Source of the DNA: Pirellulales bacterium
Lineage (GTDB): Bacteria; Planctomycetota; Planctomycetia; Pirellulales; JAICIG01
Assembly (NCBI GenBank): GCA_035533075.1
Contig: DATLUO010000121.1
Coordinates: 26,116 to 90,115, forward strand
Reading direction: 5' to 3'
Length of the DNA: 64,000 bases
Positions 8,794 to 17,275 of this stretch are shown here, in pieces; the stretch's first letter is position 1, and every line of letters starts with the position of its first letter. Below the pieces are notes generated by a model that made no database searches, had not been told where the DNA came from, and saw only the letters and a list, made by a program, of their open reading frames with translations. A program made the translations under genes and the position numbers.

Positions 8794-10845
8794 ATGACGA
8801 TGGAATTAGACGAACTCGACCGGATCGCCGCCGACGCGTTCGATGGCTACATCGTCCGCAAAGACCTGGTGCGGAAGTTCGCGCGCCAATACCCGGTGCC
8901 AACTTACGTCTGCGAATTCCTGCTGGGTCGCTACTGCGCCAGCACGGACGAGCAGGAAATCCAGGAGGGACTGGGCATCGTCGAACGGCAACTGCGCGAC
9001 CGGGCCGTGCGTAGCGGCGAAGAAGAACTGTTCAAAGCGCGTGCCCGTGAGACAGGCTCGGTCAAGTTGATCGACATCATCTCGACGCGGCTCGACGCCA
9101 AGACCGACTCTTACGTGGCGAGCCTCCCCAGCCTGCAATTGAAAGACGTCGCCATTGAAGACAAGCTCGTCCGCGACCACGAACGCATGCTGACCGGCGG
9201 CTTTTATGCCGAGGTCGACCTGAGCTACGACGCAGTGATCGCGCAGGAGAAGAACGGCCGGCCCTTCTCGGTGGCGGCTCTACGACCGATCCAGCTTTCC
9301 AAGCGCGATGTGCTGGACGTGCTTTATCTGGGCAGGAAGAGCTTCGACGTAGGCGGCTGGAAGAATTTTCTGCTCCGTAGCGTCGGCCTGGAACCGACGA
9401 GCATGAGCGAGCGCAACCGCGATGTAATGCTTCTCCGCATGGTTCCCTTCGTCGAGAACAACCACAACCTGGTCGAGCTTGGCCCAAGAGGCACGGGCAA
9501 ATCGCACCTCTACCAGCAGATTTCGCCTTACGCCCATCTCGTCTCGGGTGGCAAGGCCACGGTCGCCCGGATGTTCGTGAACAACGCCACCGGCCAGCGG
9601 GGGCTTGTTTGCCTTTACGATGTCGTCTGCTTCGACGAAATCTCCGGCGTGTCGTTCGACCAGAAAGACGGCGTGAACATCATGAAGGGGTACATGGAGT
9701 CCGGCGAGTTCAGCCGGGGCAAGGAGAGCATCCGGGCGTATGGCAGCGTCGTGATGGTCGGCAACTTCGAGGTCGATGTTCAGCACCAGCAGCGCATCGG
9801 CCACCTCTTCGGCCCCATGCCGCCCGAGATGCGCAACGATACCGCTCTCATGGACCGCATCCATTGCTATCTACCCGGTTGGGACGTGCCGAAGATCAGC
9901 GAAGCGATCAAAACGAACCACTTCGGCCTGGTGTCGGACTTCGTCAGCGAGTGCTGGACGCGGCTTCGCTCGCACAACCGCATTTCGGCGCTGCAAGGCC
10001 GGCTGACATTCGGCGGGGCGCTCAGCGGGCGCGACCAGAGCGCCGTCGTAAAGACGATCAGCGGACTTTTGAAGCTGACGTACCCTTCTCCTGACGAGCC
10101 GGTGCCGGACGAAGACCTGGAATGGGCGGTGCGGCTCGCCCTGGAGTGCCGGCGGCGCGTGAAGGAACAGCAAAAAAGAATCGGCTCGGCCGAGTTCCGG
10201 AACACTCAGTTCAGCTACACGCTGGGCAAGGATGGCGTGGAGAAGTTCGTCGTCACGCCGGAGTTGCAAAGCGAAGACCATGTCGGGCACGACCCGCTGC
10301 CCGCCGGGCAAGTCTGGTCGGTCAGTCCCGGCGACCAGGACGAGGGCTCTGGCCTGTATCGCATTGAAGTCACCGAGGGGCCAGGCGGCGGAGTCAGGGT
10401 TTTGAACCGCCCGGCTCCTGCCGCGTTCTCCGAGTCGGTCAAGTATGCCGAAGCGAACCTTTATTCACGGGCCGCGGAATTGGTCGGCGACCGCAACCCG
10501 CGCGAACACGAATTCTCGATTCAGCTTCGGGCGTTTGACGCTAGCAAAGGCGGCCGCTCACTTGGCGTGGCTGCCCTATTGGCCATGTGCAGCGCGCTCA
10601 TCAACCGCAGCCTGCGGGGCGGGCTGGTCGTGGTTGGGGGCCTGAATCTGGGCGGCTCCGTTGATCTGTTGCACAACGCCATCGACGTGGTGGAACTTGC
10701 CGTCGAGAAAGGGGCCGGCATCGTCCTGATGCCGGTCTCGGCCCGAAAGCAACTCTTCGACCTTTCCGACGACATGGCCACCAAGGTCAACGTCCTGTTC
10801 TACGGCGACGTGCGCGAGGCGTTCATCAAGGCGATCGCTGATTAG
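8794..10845 (+). CDS. brxL: BREX protein BrxL, Lon-like AAA+ protein
   Basis: This 683-residue protein has the BrxL layout: an N-terminal DUF4357-free helical region, an AAA+ core with Walker A LGPRGTGKSHL (about residues 229-239) and Walker B VVCFDEISGVSF (about 277-288), and a C-terminal Lon-like domain from about residue 575 (KGGRSLGVAALLAM, then GGLVVVGGLNLGGSVDLL). The Ser in GGRSLG sits where the Lon catalytic Ser is found. I see no obvious partner Lys, so protease activity is doubtful. BrxL is a core component of several BREX types, reported as a DNA-binding AAA+ machine. I start at ATG 8794 (8800 is also possible) because upstream codons come from a repeat. It is the only BREX gene here with no visible damage. 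Confidence 0.85.
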   Translation: MTMELDELDRIAADAFDGYIVRKDLVRKFARQYPVPTYVCEFLLGRYCASTDEQEIQEGLGIVERQLRDRAVRSGEEELFKARARETGSVKLIDIISTRLDAKTDSYVASLPSLQLKDVAIEDKLVRDHERMLTGGFYAEVDLSYDAVIAQEKNGRPFSVAALRPIQLSKRDVLDVLYLGRKSFDVGGWKNFLLRSVGLEPTSMSERNRDVMLLRMVPFVENNHNLVELGPRGTGKSHLYQQISPYAHLVSGGKATVARMFVNNATGQRGLVCLYDVVCFDEISGVSFDQKDGVNIMKGYMESGEFSRGKESIRAYGSVVMVGNFEVDVQHQQRIGHLFGPMPPEMRNDTALMDRIHCYLPGWDVPKISEAIKTNHFGLVSDFVSECWTRLRSHNRISALQGRLTFGGALSGRDQSAVVKTISGLLKLTYPSPDEPVPDEDLEWAVRLALECRRRVKEQQKRIGSAEFRNTQFSYTLGKDGVEKFVVTPELQSEDHVGHDPLPAGQVWSVSPGDQDEGSGLYRIEVTEGPGGGVRVLNRPAPAAFSESVKYAEANLYSRAAELVGDRNPREHEFSIQLRAFDASKGGRSLGVAALLAMCSALINRSLRGGLVVVGGLNLGGSVDLLHNAIDVVELAVEKGAGIVLMPVSARKQLFDLSDDMATKVNVLFYGDVREAFIKAIAD

Positions 10846-10948
10846 CGTGGTGCGGGACGGTCATGGCCGACGATCTCTTGCCGTCCACGAGGTTCAGCGA
10901 TGAGATCGCGAGCAGCCCTAAAATTCCCGCCGGGCCGCGGGGCCTTCC

Positions 10949-10977
10949 TTGACCGCCGCGTCGGACTGGCACAAAAT
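10949..10977 (+). promoter_or_regulatory. Candidate sigma70-type promoter of the WXG/FtsK locus
   Basis: TTGACC at 10949-10954 and CAAAAT at 10972-10977 are separated by 17 bp, about 40 bp before the first gene of the locus. GGAG precedes the ATG at 11016. Elsewhere in 10846-11015 I see no gene. Confidence 0.4.
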
Positions 10978-11015
10978 GAAGGCGTCCGTTCCCTCTCTTC
11001 TATTACGGAGCTCCC

Positions 11016-11288
11016 ATGTCGCAAGCAATTGTCGATCCAACCGAATTGCGCCGCTTCGCCCATGCCCTCAAAGTCTTCAACGGCGATCTGCAAAACCGTA
11101 TGCAGGTGCTGCACGGGCAACTCGGCGCCCTAAGCCAAACCTGGCGTGACCAGGAAAACCTGAAGTTCTCCGCCGAATTCGAAACCACGATGGTCGCCAT
11201 CGCCCGGTTCGTCGAAGCCAGCAACGAACATATCCCCTTCCTGCTCCGAAAGGCCGAACGCGTCGAAGAATATCTGACGCAGAGATAG
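11016..11288 (+). CDS. WXG100-like small helical protein
   Basis: The product is 90 residues, all predicted helix, with a Trp-x-Asp turn (TWRDQE, W43-D45) in the exact middle, separating two amphipathic helices (TELRRFAHALKVFNGDLQNR and LKFSAEFETTMVAIARFVEA). This is the size and hairpin layout of WXG100/ESAT-6 proteins, whose motif is W-x-G, with Asp in place of Gly. No signal peptide, as in that family. The C-terminal YLTQR is not a full YxxxD/E secretion signal. It begins a four-gene run ending in an FtsK-type ATPase, the hallmark partner of WXG100 proteins in type VII secretion. Assignment rests on layout and context, not on strong sequence recognition. Confidence 0.6.
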   Translation: MSQAIVDPTELRRFAHALKVFNGDLQNRMQVLHGQLGALSQTWRDQENLKFSAEFETTMVAIARFVEASNEHIPFLLRKAERVEEYLTQR

Positions 11289-11483
11289 TGGTTAGTGGGT
11301 AGTGGGTAGTGGGTAGTAGCATTTGGCACAACAACTCCGCCGACCGCTACCCGCTCGCCATGCTACCCTCAACCACGAACCACGAACCACGAACCACGAA
11401 CCACTAACCCCCAACCACGAACCACTAACCACTAACCACTAACCACTAACCACTAACCACTAACCACTAACCACTAACCACTA
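11285..11483. repeat. Heptanucleotide tandem arrays (spacer 1)
   Basis: Bases 11285-11319 are GGGTAGT repeats. Bases 11371-11483 are arrays of ACGAACC changing into TAACCAC. All units are 7 bp, and the first array is near the complement of the last. The array runs right up to the ATG at 11484 with no room for a normal ribosome site. Confidence 0.9.
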
Positions 11484-12032
11484 ATGAATGGTGCAGCCAG
11501 CGTACATTCCATCCCCATGTTGCGGGACTTCCGGGCGGCCTTGGCGAATTACGCCGACGAAGCCAGGGAGTCGCAGGCCGTCAACGATATGTCGGTGCGG
11601 CGGGGCATCGATTGGTTCCAAAACGATCTGCTCAAACAGTGGCAGAGCGAACTGCGGAAGCGCGAAGAGGCCGTCACCGATGCCCGTGGCGAATACGAAC
11701 GCTGCCGCATGCAGTCGTTCGGCGATCGCGTGCCCGACTGCACCGATCAAAAGGTCGCCCTGAAGAAAGCCCAACTGCGGCTGGAAGAGGCCCAAGATAA
11801 GTTGAAGGCCGTGAAGAAGTGGAGCCGGGTGCTCGAAGAGGAAATGCAAGACTATCAAGGACAATCGCAGCAGCTCGCCGACATGCTGGCCGGCGAAATG
11901 CCCAAAGCAATGGCCGAGATGGACCGCTTGCTGAGCGCCCTGGAAGCCTACATCGGCGTGGCCGCACCCATGGCCAGTTCGGAAGTGTCGATGACCAACG
12001 AGCCGCCGCAATCGACGGAAGGGGCGAAGTAG
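11484..12032 (+). CDS. Coiled-coil protein of the WXG/FtsK locus
   Basis: This 182-residue soluble protein is almost entirely helical, with a long heptad-patterned region (VALKKAQLRLEEAQDKLKAV and flanks, about residues 90-150) and a disordered Ser/Thr/Glu-rich tail. I do not recognise the family. A Trp-Phe pair occurs at IDWFQNDLL near residue 44. No signal peptide or membrane segment. It lies between two WxD proteins and upstream of the FtsK-type ATPase on the same strand, so a structural, chaperone or substrate role in that system is likely by context. ATG 11484 abuts the heptamer array. ATG 11517 (MLRDFRAALANY) is an alternative that would leave room for a leader. Confidence 0.65.
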   Translation: MNGAASVHSIPMLRDFRAALANYADEARESQAVNDMSVRRGIDWFQNDLLKQWQSELRKREEAVTDARGEYERCRMQSFGDRVPDCTDQKVALKKAQLRLEEAQDKLKAVKKWSRVLEEEMQDYQGQSQQLADMLAGEMPKAMAEMDRLLSALEAYIGVAAPMASSEVSMTNEPPQSTEGAK

Positions 12033-12067
12033 GCGAGGGAGTGAGGGAGTGCGGGAGAGACGGGGGA

Positions 12068-12276
12068 ATTTCAAATTGCAAATTGCGAATTGCAAATTGG
12101 CAATCGAACGCCGAACAGCAAACGACCAAGGCCCAAGTTGGAAAGGCGTCAGGCGTCAGGCGTCAGGCGTCAGGCGTCAGGCAAACGTCAATTCGAGTAT
12201 TTCTGAACCCTGAACCCTGAACCCTGAACCCTTTGATGGTGGGCCGGCGCTCGCAAGCTCGCTGGTCCCACCCTAC
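12068..12276. repeat. Heptanucleotide arrays and one 41-bp repeat (spacer 2)
   Basis: Three more 7-bp arrays occur here: CAAATTG at 12072-12103, AGGCGTC at 12144-12182 (five units) and TGAACCC at 12203-12233 (four units). They are followed by one copy of the 41-bp GC-rich repeat at 12236-12276. The spacer 12033-12298 holds no gene. A clear GGAG ribosome site (AAAAGGAGACC) follows at 12283-12293 for the next gene. Confidence 0.9.
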
Positions 12277-12298
12277 CGCATAGAAAAGGAGACCAACC

Positions 12299-12520
12299 AT
12301 GAAACCGGGCGACCTGGCGGCCGGCGCGGGACGTTTGCAAGACGCCACCAAAACCGTCCGCTTGCACTGGGAAGAAACCAAGGAGGTGTGGAACGACGCC
12401 CGACGGGTCGACTTCGACACCAAGTATATGGAGCCCATCGAGCCGCAAGTGCGGATGACGCTCGACAAGCTGCGGCGGCTGTCGCAGGTGTTTCATCAGG
12501 CTTGCCAGGAATGCACGTAA
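12299..12520 (+). CDS. Second small WxD helical protein, 73 aa
   Basis: This short helical protein has a central EVWNDARR turn (W31-D33), matching the W-x-D turn of the 90-aa protein at 11016, with one amphipathic helix on each side (LQDATKTVRLHWEETKE and MTLDKLRRLSQVFHQA). It is shorter than usual WXG100 proteins (about 100 residues). The ribosome site AGGAG is strong. Its TAA stop (12518-12520) is followed immediately by the ATG of the FtsK-type ATPase at 12521, which implies coupled translation and equal amounts. Together with the 11016 product it could form a WXG100-like pair. That pairing is inference. Confidence 0.6.
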   Translation: MKPGDLAAGAGRLQDATKTVRLHWEETKEVWNDARRVDFDTKYMEPIEPQVRMTLDKLRRLSQVFHQACQECT

Positions 12521-15500
12521 ATGGAATCTGAATTGATCCAACGCCAGCGGCAAATGCTGGCCGACGCCGCCCGACTCGTGGCCGAGCTGGCCGACAACCG
12601 CACCGAAACGCAACTCGAAGCCAAACTGGCCGCCTCGGAAGAAGAGCACCAGCGGGCTCGCCAGGCAATCGAGGCCCAGCGCAAGGCGGAGTTGGATGCG
12701 GCCGAAGCGGAATACCAGTCGGAACGCGACCGCCTGACCGCCGCCGCACAGAAGGCGATCGGCGAGATCGAATCGGCCTACCGCCAGACCAGCGAAACGG
12801 CCACCGCCGAATGGCAGCAAGAGCAGACCGAGGCCGAGCGGATCAAGGAAGACTCTCATTTCGAGATGACCGGCGTCCACGAGGCCGGCAAGAACAACCT
12901 CAAAGCCAAGTACGGCGATCTGGAAAACGGCACCGATTCGACCGCCATCGGCATCGAGTCGCGGCGCAAAGAAGTGAAGCAGCTTCTCGCGGTCCACGGG
13001 CAAGAGGGCCTGACCGAGCAGCCGGGCCAGCCCCTCGGCCAGTTGCCCGCCAACGTCAATCCGCAGCAGGCGATCGAAGAAGCCTTCAAGGTGGCCGACG
13101 CCAAGATGGCAGAGCTGCGGGCGGTGAAGAAGCCCAAGGCCGTCATGGCACTGGTGATCTTCTTCGTGGTCGCAGCGGCGGTGGCGGCGGGTGTGGGCGT
13201 GGCGACCAAATGGAATCCGCTGATGATGGGCGGCGCCGGCACGGTCGCCGGGCTGGTGATCGCGCTGATCACGTTCGTCGCCATGCGCTCCAGCGTGCAG
13301 GGCCGCGTGGTGGCCGCGTATCAACCGCTGGCCTACGCGCTCGATTATGCCGATCTGGCCCGCAAGCGGTGGCAGCAGATCGCCGGCGAGACCTATCGCC
13401 GCGAAAGCACCGCGCTCGATCAGCGGCGGCAGCGCGACGACGCCAAGGCCGAGGAACTCTGCCGCACGCGCGTCGACAAGGCGGTCAAGCAGCGCGACGA
13501 GCTGATCGCCAAGGCCCAGCGGCGGTACGACAAGCAGATGGCCGAAGTGACGCAGCGCCGCGACGCCGCCCTGGAAAAGATCGAAAGCGGGATCAAACGC
13601 CGCCGCAAGGAGATACCCGCCAAGTTCGACGAGCAACTGCACGCGCTCGGGGAGAATCATCGTCATGCGACGCAAGAGTGCCGCAAGACGATCGAGAACA
13701 CCAAGCAGCGCCGGCTGGACCGCTGGCACGAGGGCGTGGCCCGGCTGCAAAGCGAAGCGGCCGACGTCAACGCGCAGTGCGGCGAGCTGTTTCCCGATTG
13801 GCAGTTCATTGTTTCGCCGGAATGGAAGGCTCCCACCAAGCTGCCGCCGGTCGTTCGGCTCGGCCAGTGGCAAGCGGCTCCGGAGCAGTTCGACGACAAG
13901 CCGCGGGTCGAAGACGACTCGGCGCCCGTGCTCGACGATCTGAGCGCCCACCGGAAAAAGGAGGAGGCCGACGGCAGCGGCGGTCTGCGTTTGCCGGTGC
14001 TCAAGCAGCCGGCGCTGGTCACGTTTCCCGATCACAGCTCGATGCTGTTCAAGGGACAGGGCAAGGCGCGGGACGAGGCGATCGGCATCATGCAGGCGGC
14101 CATGTTGCGGCTGGCGACGACGATTCCGCCCGGCAAGGCGCGGTTCGTGGTGGTCGATCCGATCGGCCTGGGTCAGAATTTCGCGGCCTTCATGCATCTG
14201 GGCGATTTCGACGAGCAGTTGATCGGCGCCCGAATCTGGACCGAGTCGAGCCAAATCGAGCAGCGGCTGGCCGACCTGACCGAGCAGATGGAGGTGGTGA
14301 TCCAAAAGTATCTCCGCAACGAGTTCGAGACGATCGAGGCTTATAACGAAGCGGCGGGCGAAGTGGCCGAGCCGTTCCGCTTTCTGGTGATCGCCAATTT
14401 TCCGGCCAACTTCAGCGAGGCGGCCTGCCGGCGGTTGTTGAGCATCGTCTCCAGTGGAGCGCGGTGCGGCGTCCACACGCTGATCAGCGTCGATACCAAG
14501 CTGCAATTGCCGCAGGGCTTCAAGCTGCCCGACCTGGAGCAGCACTGTACGAACTTCGTCTGGCAAGACGACCGCTACGTGTGGAAAGAACCGGAGTTCG
14601 GGCGGCTGTCCTTGACGCTCGATCGGGCGCCGCCGGGCGACGTGTTCACCGACGTGGTCCGCCGCGTGGGCGACGCGGCCAAGAACGCCAGCCGCGTCGA
14701 GGTGCCCTTCGCGGTCATCGCCCCCAAGGACGACGAATGGTGGAAAGCCACCACCAACAGGGGCATTCGCGTGGCGCTCGGTCCGGCCGGCGCCACCAAG
14801 CATCAGTTCCTGGAACTGGGCCGCGGCACGGCACAGCACGTGCTCGTCGCCGGCAAGACCGGATCGGGCAAATCGACCTTGTTGCACACGCTGATCACCA
14901 ACCTGGCGCTCACCTACAGCCCCGAGGAGTTGGAGCTGTACCTGATCGACTTCAAGAAGGGCGTCGAGTTCAAGACCTACGCCACCTACCGGCTGCCGCA
15001 CGCGCGGGTCGTGTCGGTGGAGAGCGACCGCGAGTTCGGTCTGAGCGTGCTGCAACGGCTCGACGTCGAGTTGCGCGTGCGTGGCGAGAAGTTCCGCGAC
15101 GCCGGCGCCCAGGACGTGGCCGGCTATCGCCGCAACACCGGGCAGCAACTTTCGCGTATTTTGCTGATCATCGACGAGTTTCAGGAGTTCTTCGTCGAAG
15201 ACGACAAGCTGGCCCAGGAAGTGGGCCTGTTGTTCGACCGCCTGGTGCGTCAGGGCCGTGCCTTCGGCATGCACGTGCTGCTCGGTTCGCAGACGTTGGG
15301 CGGGGCCTATTCGCTGGCCCGCACCACGTTGGGCCAGATGGGCGTGCGCATCGCATTGCAGTGCAGCGACGCCGACGCGCATTTGATTCTCAGCGAAGAG
15401 AACCAGGCCGCACGGCTGCTGTCGCGTCCCGGCGAGGCGATCTACAACGACGCGGGCGGCTTGCCCGACGCCAACCATCCCTTCCAGGTGGCGTATTTGC

Positions 15501-16681
15501 CGGATGAAGACAAGGAGCGTTGGCACGAGCGGATTCGGGCTTTTGTGCGCCAAGAGCGCGACGGCACGCAGTATCCGCTGATCGTGTTCGAAGGCAACGT
15601 GCCCGGCCAGCTCGATAAGAATCTCGCGCTCGACGAGTTGCTGCGTGCGCCGAGTTGGCCGCTCGATTCGAAGATGCCGGCCACGGCCTGGCTGGGCGAT
15701 CCGGTGGCGATCAAGGAGCCGACGGCGGCTGTGCTGCGGCGGCAGAGCGGGCAAAACCTGCTGCTGATTGGCCAGAACGACATGCAGGCCCTGGCCATTC
15801 TGGCCGCCGCTCAGATCAGCCTGGCGGCGCAATTTCCGCCGGCTTCGGGCGAACAGCCGGGCACGCGGTTCTTCGTGCTCGACGGCACTCCGCCCGAACA
15901 CGCCAACGCGGGCACCTTCGAGCGGGTGGCCAAGGCCCTGCCGCACGAGACGCGCCTGGGCATGCAGCGCGACACGGTGGCGATCGTCAAGCAGGTGGCC
16001 GAAGAGGTTGCCCGACGCCAGCAAGAGAACCTGACCGATCTGCCGGCCTGGTATTTGATCGTCCACGACTTGCAGCGTTTCCGCGAGCTGCGTAAGAAGG
16101 AAGACGATTTCGGTTTTTCGCGGGGCGAAGAGCAGACGCCTTCGCAGCAGCTTGTGTCGATCATGCGCGAGGGGCCGAACTTGGGCATTCACGTGCTGGC
16201 CTGGTGCGACGGCGTGACGAACATGCAGCGCACCTTCGACCGGCAGGCGCTGCGCGAAGTCGAGCTGCGGGTGCTGTTCCAGATGAGTCCGAACGATTCC
16301 AGCGCGCTGATCGATTCGCCGGTCGCCAGCCGTCTGGGCGAGCAGCGGGCGTTGTTCCACAGCGAAGAGCTGGGCAAGCTCGAAAAGTTCCGGCCTTATG
16401 AGTTGCCGCCGGCCGAGTGGCTCGACTGGGTCGGCCAGCAGTTCCGTTCACGTCCGCTGGCTCCGGTGGTTCCAGCGGCAACCGCCGGGGCCGACGGCGA
16501 CAGCCAGCCGCCGGTGACTGCCGTTCCCCTCGGTGCGAACGGCGATTCCGCGGCCGCAGCCGCACCGGCGGCCGTTCAACCCAACGGCGATGCCAAGCCG
16601 AACGGCGACGGGCATGCCGCGGGGGAAGAGCGCGAAGCGGTGTTGGAGCGAAGCTCAGATGAGCCGGAAGCGGTGGGGTGA
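12521..16681 (+). CDS. Membrane FtsK/SpoIIIE-type ATPase, EssC/EccC-like
   Basis: The 1386-residue protein starts with a coiled coil (about 1-200), has two membrane helices (MALVIFFVVAAAVAAGVGVA at about 209-228 and a second at about 234-254), a second coiled coil (about 285-420), then three ATPase-like modules. Module 1 (about 495-690) lacks a P-loop (VVVDPIGLGQNF). Module 2 (about 755-1000) is canonical, with Walker A VAGKTGSGKSTLL at about 776 and Walker B RILLIIDEFQEFF at about 877. Module 3 (about 1060-1290) is degenerate (LLLIGQNDMQAL, LIVHDLQRF). Three serial modules on a two-helix anchor resemble EccC/EssC of type VII secretion, but those carry forkhead or ubiquitin-like parts instead of coiled coils. 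The tail (from about 1310) is Ala/Pro-rich. It is coupled to the 73-aa gene. Confidence 0.85.
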   Translation: MESELIQRQRQMLADAARLVAELADNRTETQLEAKLAASEEEHQRARQAIEAQRKAELDAAEAEYQSERDRLTAAAQKAIGEIESAYRQTSETATAEWQQEQTEAERIKEDSHFEMTGVHEAGKNNLKAKYGDLENGTDSTAIGIESRRKEVKQLLAVHGQEGLTEQPGQPLGQLPANVNPQQAIEEAFKVADAKMAELRAVKKPKAVMALVIFFVVAAAVAAGVGVATKWNPLMMGGAGTVAGLVIALITFVAMRSSVQGRVVAAYQPLAYALDYADLARKRWQQIAGETYRRESTALDQRRQRDDAKAEELCRTRVDKAVKQRDELIAKAQRRYDKQMAEVTQRRDAALEKIESGIKRRRKEIPAKFDEQLHALGENHRHATQECRKTIENTKQRRLDRWHEGVARLQSEAADVNAQCGELFPDWQFIVSPEWKAPTKLPPVVRLGQWQAAPEQFDDKPRVEDDSAPVLDDLSAHRKKEEADGSGGLRLPVLKQPALVTFPDHSSMLFKGQGKARDEAIGIMQAAMLRLATTIPPGKARFVVVDPIGLGQNFAAFMHLGDFDEQLIGARIWTESSQIEQRLADLTEQMEVVIQKYLRNEFETIEAYNEAAGEVAEPFRFLVIANFPANFSEAACRRLLSIVSSGARCGVHTLISVDTKLQLPQGFKLPDLEQHCTNFVWQDDRYVWKEPEFGRLSLTLDRAPPGDVFTDVVRRVGDAAKNASRVEVPFAVIAPKDDEWWKATTNRGIRVALGPAGATKHQFLELGRGTAQHVLVAGKTGSGKSTLLHTLITNLALTYSPEELELYLIDFKKGVEFKTYATYRLPHARVVSVESDREFGLSVLQRLDVELRVRGEKFRDAGAQDVAGYRRNTGQQLSRILLIIDEFQEFFVEDDKLAQEVGLLFDRLVRQGRAFGMHVLLGSQTLGGAYSLARTTLGQMGVRIALQCSDADAHLILSEENQAARLLSRPGEAIYNDAGGLPDANHPFQVAYLPDEDKERWHERIRAFVRQERDGTQYPLIVFEGNVPGQLDKNLALDELLRAPSWPLDSKMPATAWLGDPVAIKEPTAAVLRRQSGQNLLLIGQNDMQALAILAAAQISLAAQFPPASGEQPGTRFFVLDGTPPEHANAGTFERVAKALPHETRLGMQRDTVAIVKQVAEEVARRQQENLTDLPAWYLIVHDLQRFRELRKKEDDFGFSRGEEQTPSQQLVSIMREGPNLGIHVLAWCDGVTNMQRTFDRQALREVELRVLFQMSPNDSSALIDSPVASRLGEQRALFHSEELGKLEKFRPYELPPAEWLDWVGQQFRSRPLAPVVPAATAGADGDSQPPVTAVPLGANGDSAAAAAPAAVQPNGDAKPNGDGHAAGEEREAVLERSSDEPEAVG

Positions 16682-16693
16682 AGGCGACGTTAT

Positions 16694-17275
16694 ATGGTAA
16701 AGCATCGCGCGACAGCGGCTAAGCGAGGATTCCTTCGGCTTCCCGTCGTCTCCGCTGGCGCAGAGCATCTCGTCATGGGCTATCTAATGCGCCGCAACAT
16801 CCTCGCGTATAAAGCGCCTCCAAATAATGAGGGCTATGATCTGATCTGCATCCACCCGGATCCGCGCCATCGGCCGTCAAGGACCGAGCTGCCCCAGGTT
16901 CGCGTTCAAGTCAAGAGCCGCTATGCCACTGACTGCGATCGAGGATTTCCTGTCAAAGAGACCAGCTTCGACGCTTTCGATTTTGTCGTCGTGGCCTTCT
17001 TGAACATTGGCAAGTTTGGCGGAGCGTACAATGGCACGGAGGGGGCCAAAGAACCCGATTTCTACACGCTTTCGCAGGATTTCATACGGCGGCATCATGA
17101 CGCCACGTCGTCATGGCAAAAGGTGAGGCTCCGCAAGGCCGAGATCGAAGCGTTCAAGAACGAGGCAGGATTTGAATTAATCGCGGAAAAGCTGGGGATA
17201 TCCAAGCCGACGAAGGCGCGCGGCATAATGGCCGTCGGTCGCCGACGAATCGCAGAAAGGAATGGCCATGATTGA
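16694..17275 (+). CDS. PD-(D/E)XK nuclease-like protein
   Basis: The 193-residue product has the order expected of a PD-(D/E)XK fold: a helix with Glu (SAGAEHLVMGYLMRRNI, E24), a strand with Asp (GYDLICIH, D49) and a strand with Gln-x-Lys (VRVQVKSRY, Q72 and K74). These would be the metal-binding and catalytic residues. The rest is basic. It starts 12 bp after the FtsK-type ATPase stop, so it may be transcribed with it. It may be an effector nuclease, a housekeeping resolvase-like nuclease or an unrelated cargo. No secretion signal is visible. Its end overlaps the next ORF by 14 bp. Confidence 0.55.
   Translation: MVKHRATAAKRGFLRLPVVSAGAEHLVMGYLMRRNILAYKAPPNNEGYDLICIHPDPRHRPSRTELPQVRVQVKSRYATDCDRGFPVKETSFDAFDFVVVAFLNIGKFGGAYNGTEGAKEPDFYTLSQDFIRRHHDATSSWQKVRLRKAEIEAFKNEAGFELIAEKLGISKPTKARGIMAVGRRRIAERNGHD

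Noticed and set aside
4128..10845. A complete, working BREX system
   Set aside because: pglX lacks its N-terminal half, pglZ is frameshifted and no brxA/B/C is present, so the system is judged a remnant with only brxL apparently intact.
11371..11483. CRISPR array
   Set aside because: Repeats are 7 bp with no unique spacers of equal length and there are no cas genes nearby.
12203..12233. Telomere-like repeat (AACCCTG)
   Set aside because: The unit is only loosely similar to telomeric repeats, the array is very short and internal, and other heptamers occur nearby.
12188..16360. A 1390-codon minus-strand open frame opposite the FtsK-type ATPase
   Set aside because: It is antisense to a frame with clear Walker motifs and membrane segments, and its residue composition (His/Gln/Arg-rich, no motifs) is that of a GC-rich shadow frame.
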